DNA from: Clostridia bacterium
GTDB lineage: Bacteria; Bacillota_A; Clostridia; Oscillospirales; SIG627
Reading direction: 5' to 3'
Length of the DNA: 7,121 nucleotides
Assembly (NCBI GenBank): GCA_017508505.1
Contig: JAFVYT010000010.1
Location: forward strand, 1-7,121
The notes beneath the pieces were generated by a model. It worked only from the letters and a program-made list of their open reading frames with translations, was not told the DNA's origin and made no database searches. The translations under genes and the position numbers were made by a program. Shown here in pieces: positions 1-7,000 of the stretch (position 1 is the first letter of the stretch; every line of letters starts with the position of its first letter).

Positions 1-1027
1 CCTGCTCGGAGGGACGGAATTTATGAACCAGCTCCTGCTCGGCAGAGGTAATGCATCGGGGGTTGTTGCAACGGAAGCGTCCATCAATCGTCTGCTCCTC
101 CTCCACCACAACGTCTTTCTCGGAAAGGAGCTTTAAAATCAGCGCCATACGCATCAGCTTGCCGTTCATCACCTGCTTAAAATAGCAGGCTCTGGGATCG
201 GAGTCGATCGTAACACTGATCTCGTTCACACGGGGCAAGGGGTGAAGCACACACATTCCGGAGGGAGCAGATTTCATCTTATCTGCTGTCAGAATGTAAC
301 GATCCTTGAGCTCCTCATAGCTATCCAGATCGTCGAAGCGCTCCCTTTGGATGCGGGTCATATACAAAATATCAAGTTCGGGAAGAGTTTCCTCAAAGGC
401 TTGGGTCTCATAGTAGCTCATCCCGTTCTTTTCCATCACGTCGGTCTTGATATATCCGGGAAGGCGAAGCTCCTCGGGAGAAATCAACACAATCTTGATG
501 TTCTCATAGCGAGCAAGAGCCGAGATAAGCGAATGCACCGTTCTGCCGTACTTCAAATCTCCGCAAAAACCGATGGTAAGATCGGAGATTCTTCCCTTCT
601 CTCGATAAATAGTCAAAAGATCGGCAAGAGTCTGCGTCGGATGGCAATGGCCACCGTCCCCGGCATTGATCACGGGAATCGTAGCATTGCGGGAAGCAAC
701 GTAAGGAGCGCCTTCCTTGGGATGACGCATGGCAATGATGTCCGCGTAGCAACTGATCACCTTTGCTGTATCAGCAATGCTCTCTCCCTTCGACGCAGAG
801 GAGCTGTTTGGCTCAGAGAAACCGATAACACTGCCACCTAGCTCCAGCATTGCTGCCTCAAAGCTGAGCCGAGTGCGGGTAGAGGGCTCAAAAAACAAGG
901 TAGCAAGTTTTTTTCCTTTGCAGGAAGAGGCGTAGCGCTCCGGATTTTCACTGATATCGCAAGCAGTCGCGATCAGAGCATCCACTTCATCTCTTGAAAA
1001 ATCAACAATATCGATCAAGCTTCTCAT
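1..1027 (-). CDS. pyrB: Aspartate carbamoyltransferase with a fused PyrI-like zinc-domain tail (3' end beyond the window)
   Basis: PyrB condenses carbamoyl phosphate with aspartate to carbamoyl-aspartate, the committed step of pyrimidine synthesis. I translated this frame by hand from the ATG at 1027 (AAAGGG nine bases upstream, ATGA overlap with pyrE). It gives 342 residues with no stop before the left edge. The catalytic chain is complete. It has the carbamoyl-phosphate loop [12 protein letters not shown] at 45-56, a mobile-loop SKGES with Lys80 (E. coli Lys84), MRHP with Arg101, and HPTQ at 129-132. [12 protein letters not shown] follows at 156-167, with Arg162 (E. coli Arg167), then YMTRIQ with Arg225 and Gln227, and LHPLPR at 261-266. 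E. coli PyrB ends shortly after the helix matching residues 291-303. Here the frame continues through about 15 residues into [12 protein letters not shown] at 319-330, which resembles the first zinc-ligand pair of PyrI (C-x4-C, Cys320 and Cys325). The second cysteine pair would lie beyond the edge. No PyrI allosteric domain separates the two parts. The catalytic assignment is very secure; the zinc tail is supported by motif similarity only. Confidence 0.95.
   Translation of the reverse strand, partial: MRSLIDIVDFSRDEVDALIATACDISENPERYASSCKGKKLATLFFEPSTRTRLSFEAAMLELGGSVIGFSEPNSSSASKGESIADTAKVISCYADIIAMRHPKEGAPYVASRNATIPVINAGDGGHCHPTQTLADLLTIYREKGRISDLTIGFCGDLKYGRTVHSLISALARYENIKIVLISPEELRLPGYIKTDVMEKNGMSYYETQAFEETLPELDILYMTRIQRERFDDLDSYEELKDRYILTADKMKSAPSGMCVLHPLPRVNEISVTIDSDPRACYFKQVMNGKLMRMALILKLLSEKDVVVEEEQTIDGRFRCNNPRCITSAEQELVHKFRPSEQ
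2..97 (-). other. PyrI-type zinc-binding segment fused to the PyrB C-terminus (partial)
   Basis: Residues 311-342 of the PyrB frame continue past the normal catalytic C-terminus. They contain IDGRFRC-x4-C followed by IT-x-AE. This parallels E. coli PyrI, where IDNVLVC-x4-C-IS-x-AE carries zinc ligands Cys109 and Cys114. In E. coli this domain holds catalytic chains and regulatory dimers together. The third and fourth ligands (a C-x2-C pair about 24 residues further on) are expected just outside the left edge. The similarity is seen directly; zinc binding is inferred. Confidence 0.75.
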
Positions 1028-1668
1028 TCTTTATTTCCCTTTTGAATCCAGCTTTCGTCGGAAGGATTGTTACGGAAGGCAATGAGCTTTTCAACGTCAC
1101 CGGGCTTAATATAGCCTTCTTCCGCAGCAACGTTTGCAATCACGTCAAAGCAGGTAAGAGAAACATTCTTTACCCCGGCCGCCTCAAGGCGCTCAATTCC
1201 CTTCTTCATACCGTAGGTAAAGATGCTGACGATGCCGAGAACCTCGGCTCCTGCGTCGCGAAGCACGTTAACTACCTCGATAACGCTTCCGCCGGTGGAG
1301 ATCAAATCCTCAACCACAACAACCTTCTGTCCCTTCTCAAGACGACCCTCGATCTGGTTCTGGCGTCCGTGATCCTTTGCGCCGGAGCGAACGTAGCCCA
1401 TAGGAAGCCCCATAATGTGCCCGGTAATGGCCGCATGGGCGATTCCTGCAGTAGAGGTACCCATCAAAACCTCTACGTCGGGATAGTGTTTGCGGATTGC
1501 CTCGGCAAGACCGTTCTCAACATCACATCGAACGTCGGGAGCAGTCAGAGTAAGACGATTATCACAATATACGGGACTCTTAATTCCGCTGGCCCAAGTA
1601 AAGGGCTCCTCGGGGCGGAAGAATACAGCTTTGATCTTCAACAGATCCTTTGCAATCAATTTTTCCAT
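1024..1668 (-). CDS. pyrE: Orotate phosphoribosyltransferase
   Basis: PyrE transfers ribose 5-phosphate from PRPP to orotate, giving OMP for PyrF. The 214-residue product has normal length and the type I phosphoribosyltransferase fold. Visible motifs are YCDNR at 34-38 in the N-terminal hood, [10 protein letters not shown] at 70-79, and the flexible catalytic loop with Arg94, Lys98, His100 and Gly101. The PRPP-binding motif [13 protein letters not shown] is at 116-128, including the Glu120-Asp121 pair. The ATG at 1668 has GAGGAG ten bases upstream, overlapping the pyrF stop, so the two genes are nearly abutting. Its TGA stop overlaps the pyrB start as ATGA. OMP production and decarboxylation are thus encoded side by side, as in Bacillus. 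Confidence 0.97.
   Translation of the reverse strand: MEKLIAKDLLKIKAVFFRPEEPFTWASGIKSPVYCDNRLTLTAPDVRCDVENGLAEAIRKHYPDVEVLMGTSTAGIAHAAITGHIMGLPMGYVRSGAKDHGRQNQIEGRLEKGQKVVVVEDLISTGGSVIEVVNVLRDAGAEVLGIVSIFTYGMKKGIERLEAAGVKNVSLTCFDVIANVAAEEGYIKPGDVEKLIAFRNNPSDESWIQKGNKE
1037..1042 (-). promoter_or_regulatory. Ribosome-binding site of pyrB, inside pyrE
   Basis: AAAGGG lies nine bases before the pyrB ATG, within the Lys-Gly codons near the end of pyrE. The match is moderate. The ATGA overlap with the pyrE stop implies that re-initiation contributes. Confidence 0.6.
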
Positions 1669-1678
1669 TTTTTACTAT

Positions 1679-1684
1679 CTCCTC
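1679..1684 (-). promoter_or_regulatory. Ribosome-binding site of pyrE, overlapping the pyrF stop
   Basis: GAGGAG shares two bases with the pyrF TGA stop and lies ten bases before the pyrE ATG. The spacing is slightly long, and the intervening run is A-rich. Confidence 0.75.
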
Positions 1685-2381
1685 AATCTACAAATTCTCT
1701 GATACAACGCTCATAGGCTGCTACGGGGTCAGCAGCAGCCGTAATGGGACGGCCAACAACGATGTAATCGGAGCCGATCTCCTTCGCCTGAGCAGGAGTC
1801 ATTACACGCTTCTGATCGCCGACATCGCCGTCAGCAAAACGAACACCGGGGGTAACGGTAAGAAAATCTTTGCCGCAGGTCTCGTGAACCTTGCCTGCCT
1901 CCAGAGGAGAGCAAACGACGCCGTCAAGCCCGGCAAGCTTTGCATTCTTTGCATAATGGAGCACAACCTGATCGATTGGCTCGCAAATCAAGAGATCCTT
2001 TTCCATGCTTTCCTGATCGGTAGAGGTTAGCTGGGTCACAGCAATTAAAAGAGGACGGGTGCCGTCAGGACGGGTCAGACCCTCGATGGCGGCCTCCATC
2101 ATACGAATCGTACCGCTTGCATGGAGGTTGCAAAGATCAACGTCAAGACCGGAAAGAACCGCCATAGACTTTTTCACGGTATTGGGGATGTCGTGGCTCT
2201 TCAAATCCAAAAAGATCTTATGCCCGCGAGCTTTAATCTCTCGAACGATCTGAGGTCCCTCTGCATAAAAGAGCTCCATGCCGATCTTAACAAAGGGCTT
2301 TTTCCCGGTAAATAGATCCAAAAAATCAAATACCTGCTTTGCGCTGGCAAAGTCACAAGCTACGATAACGTCCTTACCCAT
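1683..2381 (-). CDS. pyrF: Orotidine 5'-phosphate decarboxylase
   Basis: PyrF removes CO2 from orotidine 5'-monophosphate to give UMP, the last step of the pathway. The 232-residue product matches the short bacterial form of the family (B. subtilis and E. coli type), not the longer group typified by Mycobacterium. The catalytic charge network is complete: Asp10, Lys32 and the signature DLKSHDIPNT at 59-68, which supplies Asp59, Lys61 and Asp64. QLTS at 117-120, TPGVR at 177-181 and GRPIT at 210-214 form the pyrimidine and phosphate contacts at the barrel rim. The start codon overlaps the pyrD stop by one base (TAATG), with GGAGG nine bases upstream inside the last pyrD codons, so translation is probably coupled to pyrD. 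It ends 14 bases before pyrE. Nothing is missing or disrupted. Confidence 0.97.
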   Translation of the reverse strand: MGKDVIVACDFASAKQVFDFLDLFTGKKPFVKIGMELFYAEGPQIVREIKARGHKIFLDLKSHDIPNTVKKSMAVLSGLDVDLCNLHASGTIRMMEAAIEGLTRPDGTRPLLIAVTQLTSTDQESMEKDLLICEPIDQVVLHYAKNAKLAGLDGVVCSPLEAGKVHETCGKDFLTVTPGVRFADGDVGDQKRVMTPAQAKEIGSDYIVVGRPITAAADPVAAYERCIREFVD

Positions 2382-3292
2382 TATCTTGCACCTCCAATGA
2401 TTTCTTTTAAGTTGTTAACCCCGTATTGATCCATAACGCGGGGAATATCCGTAATAATATCCCGACAAGCAAAGGGATTGACCAGATTGGCGGCCCCCAC
2501 CTGCACGGCGGTAGCACCTGCAAGCATCATTTCAATCACATCCTCTGCCCTTGAGACGCCGCCCATTCCGACTACGGGAATCTTAACAGCACAGGAAACC
2601 TGATACACCATCCGAAGAGCGACGGGGAAAATGGCACTTCCGGAAAAGCCGCCCATCGTATTGGCAATCACGGGTCGTCTCTTCTTCAAGTCGATTCTCA
2701 TTCCAAGCAGCGTATTGATCAAGCTGATGCCGTCGGCGCCCGCAGCCTCGCAAGCCTTTGCAATGGAAACGATGTCCGTCACGTTGGGAGAAAGCTTGAT
2801 GATGACGGGCTTTTTCGTGACCTTCTTCACTGCCGCGGTAACTTCAGCGGCAGCCTCGGGATTGGTGCCGAAGCTCATTCCGCCACCGTGGACGTTGGGA
2901 CAGCTGACGTTCACCTCAAGCCATCCGACCTGATCACAGGCATCCAGCTTTTCGCAGGTATAGGCGTAATCCTCAACAGCAAAGCCACTGACGTTAGCCA
3001 TAACAGGCTTATGAAAGCACTGCTTTAATTTGGGTAACTCCTCGGAAATCACCTTCTCGACACCCGGGTTCTGAAGACCGACAGCGTTGATCATTCCTGC
3101 GGTGCACTCGGCAATGCGAGGGGTAGGATTTCCAAACCTCGGATCCTTCGTCGTTCCCTTGAAGGAGAAGGTACCCAGAAGGTTAATATCATAAAGCTGA
3201 GCAAACTCGTACCCGAAGCCAAAGGTGCCGCTCGCAGGGATCACCGGGTTGTCAAGCTCAATGCCGCAAAGATTTACGTTCATTTTTCCCAT
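2381..3292 (-). CDS. pyrD: Dihydroorotate dehydrogenase B, catalytic subunit (class 1B, FMN)
   Basis: PyrD oxidises dihydroorotate to orotate on FMN, the fourth step of UMP synthesis, and acts with PyrK. The product has 303 residues, typical for the family. It is a TIM barrel with the FMN/substrate lysine in SFKGTT (Lys45), INAVGLQNPG at 68-77, and the active-site loop EVNVSCPN at 126-133. The catalytic base there is Cys131; a cysteine here marks class 1, whereas the membrane-bound class 2 enzymes use serine. Lys166 in IIKLSPN, the INT segment at 192-194, GGFSGSA at 214-220 and GMGGVS at 242-247 supply the remaining FMN and phosphate contacts. There is no membrane anchor. Two ATG codons compete. 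The first, at 3292, has an ideal AAAGGAGG seven bases upstream; the second, at 3283, would give an ATGA overlap with pyrK but sits 16 bases from that site. I chose the first. Type 1B rather than 1A is supported by the adjacent pyrK. Confidence 0.97.
   Translation of the reverse strand: MGKMNVNLCGIELDNPVIPASGTFGFGYEFAQLYDINLLGTFSFKGTTKDPRFGNPTPRIAECTAGMINAVGLQNPGVEKVISEELPKLKQCFHKPVMANVSGFAVEDYAYTCEKLDACDQVGWLEVNVSCPNVHGGGMSFGTNPEAAAEVTAAVKKVTKKPVIIKLSPNVTDIVSIAKACEAAGADGISLINTLLGMRIDLKKRRPVIANTMGGFSGSAIFPVALRMVYQVSCAVKIPVVGMGGVSRAEDVIEMMLAGATAVQVGAANLVNPFACRDIITDIPRVMDQYGVNNLKEIIGGAR
2391..2395 (-). promoter_or_regulatory. Ribosome-binding site of pyrF, inside pyrD
   Basis: GGAGG nine bases before the pyrF ATG is embedded in the final Gly-Gly-Ala-Arg codons of pyrD, just ahead of the TAATG stop/start overlap. 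A ribosome finishing pyrD would therefore end right at the pyrF start. Confidence 0.8.
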
Positions 3293-4014
3293 AAGATCTC
3301 CTCCTTTACAAGCACCGGGCCTTCCTTGCAGATTCGCTTATATCCGGTAACGGTTTTGCAGGAGCAGCCCATGCAGGCTCCGAATCCGCACCCCATTCTC
3401 TCTTCAAAGCTGAGCTGACCGGAGGTGGAGGCGGAACGGAAAACAGCCTTCAGCATCGGCTCGGGGCCGCAGGTATAAAAGTAGGTGTAGCGACACTTTG
3501 CCATGGCATCGGTCACAAAGCCCTTGATGCCGTAGGAGCCATCCACCGTCGTAACGAGGACCTCTGCACCCAGCGCGCGGAATTCATCCTCATAGAAAAT
3601 CTCAGATGCAGTATTAAATCCAAGTACAATGGTTACCTTTTTTCCCTCTGCGATCAAGCGCTTGGCAAGAAGGTACAAGGGAGGAACCCCAACACCGCCG
3701 CCGAGAAGAATGGGAGCATCACCGGAGAGGGTGGTATCATAACCGTTACCGAGGCCGGTAAGCACATCGAGTGTTCCCTTTTCCATACGGCTAAGCCGCT
3801 CCGTACCCTCACCGACCACCTTATAGAGAATCGTTACAGAGTTTTTAGAAACGTCGCAAACGGAGATAGGACGACGAAGAAAGAAACCGTCCAGCTTGAT
3901 ATTAATAAACTGTCCCGGAGCCGTTATCTCCGTAACGTCCCCAATCAGCTTCATTCGATAAACGTTTGAGGTAAGCGGAACGTTTTCTGCAATCTCAAAA
4001 AAGCCCTGTTTCAT
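3280..4014 (-). CDS. pyrK: Dihydroorotate dehydrogenase B, electron-transfer subunit (FAD and [2Fe-2S])
   Basis: PyrK partners with PyrD in the class 1B dihydroorotate dehydrogenase. It passes electrons from the FMN of PyrD through a [2Fe-2S] cluster and FAD to NAD+. The product has 244 residues, close to the usual length of about 255. It follows the ferredoxin-NADP reductase fold. The FAD-binding motif RRPISV is at 47-52, the glycine-rich nucleotide loop GGGVGVPP at 105-112 and CGPEPM at 182-187. The C-terminal cluster ligands are Cys209, Cys214, Cys217 and Cys229, in the pattern C-x4-C-x2-C-x11-C. Cys219 is an extra, probably non-ligand cysteine. The ATG at 4014 lies 14 bases after the carB stop and has a GAGG site five bases upstream. 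The 3' end overlaps pyrD by 13 bases and contains pyrD's ribosome-binding site, which suggests coupled, stoichiometric synthesis of the two subunits. All motifs are intact. Confidence 0.97.
   Translation of the reverse strand: MKQGFFEIAENVPLTSNVYRMKLIGDVTEITAPGQFINIKLDGFFLRRPISVCDVSKNSVTILYKVVGEGTERLSRMEKGTLDVLTGLGNGYDTTLSGDAPILLGGGVGVPPLYLLAKRLIAEGKKVTIVLGFNTASEIFYEDEFRALGAEVLVTTVDGSYGIKGFVTDAMAKCRYTYFYTCGPEPMLKAVFRSASTSGQLSFEERMGCGFGACMGCSCKTVTGYKRICKEGPVLVKEEILWEK
3300..3307 (-). promoter_or_regulatory. Ribosome-binding site of pyrD, inside pyrK
   Basis: AAAGGAGG on the minus strand lies seven bases before the ATG at 3292 and within the last codons of pyrK. It is the strongest Shine-Dalgarno match in the window. 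It decides the pyrD start in favour of the upstream ATG over the one at 3283, and it creates the 13-base pyrK/pyrD overlap. Confidence 0.85.
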
Positions 4015-4019
4015 ATTTA

Positions 4020-4023
4020 CCTC
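4020..4023 (-). promoter_or_regulatory. Ribosome-binding site of pyrK
   Basis: GAGG lies in the 14-base carB-pyrK spacer, five bases before the ATG at 4014. It is shorter and closer to the start than the sites of the downstream genes. It is the only candidate in the spacer. Confidence 0.6.
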
Positions 4024-4028
4024 GCAAT

Positions 4029-7000
4029 TTATGCATCAATTGTAGAAATCGTAAGTGTCGTTTCTTCCAAAACGTCCAACAGCACGCGAACCGTATCAAG
4101 CGCAGTAAAGATGGTCACATTGTTTTCCGTTGCCAACGCGCGGATGTGTGAACCGTCATTCATCTGATTGGTATCACCGATGTCTCGAGTATTGATCACG
4201 TAAGCAATGTGTCCCTGACGGAGAGCATCGGGAATCTCGCTGCTTCCGTCGGTGATTTTGCGAAGGACACGGGTACGGATGCCATTTTCCTTGAGAAACT
4301 TAGCGGTGCCCGCCGTCGCTTCAATATTAAAGCCAAGATTATAGAAGCGGCGAATCAAGGGAAGTGCCTCCTCCTTATCCTTGTCAGCAATCGTGGCAAG
4401 AATCGTGCCATAGTTCTGCAAACGAGTACCGGAGGCCTGAAGCGCCTTATAGAGCGCTCGGTTCAGCTTATCATCGTAACCGATTGCCTCGCCGGTGGAC
4501 TTCATTTCGGGAGAAAGGTATGCATCAAGACCGCGAATTTTGCTGAAGGAGAAGACGGGTACCTTTACGTACCAGCGCTCCTTTTCATCGGGATAAATGT
4601 CAAAGATTCCCTGCTCCTTCAAGCTCTTTCCCAGAATTGCCTCCGTTGCAATGTCTGCAAGACTGTAACCGGTTGCCTTGGACAGAAACGGTACGGTACG
4701 GGAGGAACGGGGGTTCACTTCGATGATGTAAACGTCCTCCTTTTCATCGACAATAAACTGAATATTATAAAGTCCGACAATGCCGATTCCGAGACCGAGT
4801 TTCTTGGCATACTGGAGAATGATGCCCTTCACACGGTTGGAAATACTGAAGGTGGGATATACACTGATAGAGTCACCGCTATGGACACCGGTACGCTCAA
4901 CAAGCTCCATAATACCGGGGACAAATACGTTGCGTCCATCGCAAATGGCGTCAACCTCAACCTCTTTCCCCTGAATGTACTTATCCACAAGAACGGGCTT
5001 ATCTTCGTCGATTTCAACTGCATTCTTCAAATAATGACGAAGCTGCTCCTCGTTGGCAACAATCTGCATAGCACGGCCGCCCAGAACAAAGCTGGGACGA
5101 ACCAAAACCGGATATCCGATCTCCGCAGCAGCGGCAATACCCTCCTCAATCTTGGTAACCGCCTTTCCCTTAGGCTGAGGAATGCCGAGGCTGTTCAGAA
5201 TCTTCTCAAAGCTATCACGGTTTTCTGCCCTTTCAATAGCCTGACAGTCGGTACCGATGATCTTGACCCCGCGAAGCATCAAGGGCTCTGCAAGGTTGAT
5301 GGCGGTTTGACCGCCGAGAGAGGCGACAACACCCTCGGGCTTTTCAAACTCGATGATGTTCATTACGTCTTCCGCAGTCAAGGGCTCAAAGTAGAGCTTA
5401 TCGGCGGTGGTGTAGTCTGTCGAAACCGTCTCGGGGTTGTTGTTGATGATGATGGCCTCATAGCCGCATTTTTTGATCGTCGTGACAGCGTGAACGGTGG
5501 AGTAGTCAAACTCTACACCCTGACCGATTCGGATGGGTCCTGCTCCGAGCACAACGATCTTCTTCTTATCGGTGAGTCTGGAAGCATTCTCACCGGTATA
5601 GGAGGAGTAGAAATATGGAATATAAGCATTGGTATGGCAGGTATCCACCATACGAAAAACGGGAAACATCTTTTCTTCCTTGCGGATCGAGTATACGTCG
5701 ATCTCCTTTACCGACCAAAGACGGGCGATAAAAGCATCCGAAAATCCCATTTTCTTTGCCTCCAGAAGCAGAGAGCGATCCAAAGGACTCGCGGAAAGCT
5801 TCTTTTCCATTTCAACAATGTTGGAAATGGCATCCAGGAAGAAGGCGGTGATGAGGGTGCGCTCGTGAAGCTCAGAAATGGAAACCCCACGGCGGATCAA
5901 CTCAGCCACACAGAAGATAGTGTCGTCCTTAAACTGGGAAAGATAATCAAAGAGAGCCTCGATATCCATCGTCTCAAACTTCGGCAGAAAGACGTGCTTT
6001 GCACCGATTTCCAGGGAGCGGATCGACTTCAGGAAGCACTCCTCAAGGTTGGAGCCGATTCCCATAACCTCACCGGTTGCCTTCATCTGCGTACCGAGGG
6101 TATTGGGAGCGGATGCAAATTTATCAAAGGGGAATCTGGGAAGCTTTGCAATGACGTAATCCAGACGGGGCTCGAAGGCAGCGTTGGTATTGGCAATCGC
6201 GATGTCCTCCAAAGCCATACCGACTGCAATCTTGGCAGTGACGCGGGCGATGGGATAACCGCTCGCCTTGGAGGCAAGCGCGGAGGAACGAGAGACACGG
6301 GGGTTGACCTCAATGAGGAAATACTCACTGCTGGTGGGATTGAGCGCAAACTGAACGTTACAGCCTCCCTCGATTTTCAGCTCGCGAATGATTTTGATCG
6401 CACTGTCATTGAGCATCTTCAGGTCGTGGTCGGAAAGGGTCATAATCGGAGCAACCACAATGGAGTCGCCGGTATGCACGCCGACGGGATCCACGTTCTC
6501 CATTCCGCAAATGGTAATGGCGTGGTCATTGGAGTCGCGCATGACCTCGAATTCAATCTCCTTGTAGCCCTTCACGCTCTTTTCGATCAAAACCTGATGC
6601 ACGGGAGAAAGCTTAAAGGCGTTGGTGCCGATTTCAATCAACTCTGCCTCATCATAAGCAAAGCCTCCGCCGGTTCCGCCAAGAGTGAAGGCGGGGCGAA
6701 GCACAACGGGATAGCCGATATTCTTTGCGGCGATCTTAGCCTCCTCAAGACTATAGGTAATTTCAGAAGGAATCGTAGGCTCTCCGATGGACTGACAAAG
6801 CTCCTTGAAAAGCTCACGATCCTCAGCACGCTCGATACTCTCACTGCTGGTCCCGAGCAGCTCGACACCACACTCCTTCAAAATTCCTTTTTTCTCAAGC
6901 TGCATAGCAAGGTTCAAACCGGTCTGACCGCCGATGCCGGGAAGGATGGCATCAGGTCTCTCATAGCGGAGGATCTTGGCAATGTATTCCAGAGTCAAAG

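Noticed and set aside
242..841. A 199-codon open frame on the plus strand opposite pyrB
   Set aside because: The minus-strand frame encodes a complete, motif-bearing aspartate transcarbamoylase across the same bases. The plus-strand translation has no recognisable domain and shows no convincing ribosome-binding site.
994..1716. A 240-codon open frame on the plus strand spanning the pyrE region
   Set aside because: It mirrors pyrE and the pyrF/pyrB junctions, whose real frames carry all catalytic motifs. Its length reflects codon composition on the opposite strand.
1650..2030. A 126-codon plus-strand open frame opposite pyrF
   Set aside because: It is antisense to conserved PyrF motifs and has no recognisable family.
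4015..4028. A promoter or terminator in the carB-pyrK spacer
   Set aside because: Fourteen bases are too few for a -35/-10 pair or a hairpin with a T-run, and only a ribosome-binding site is seen.
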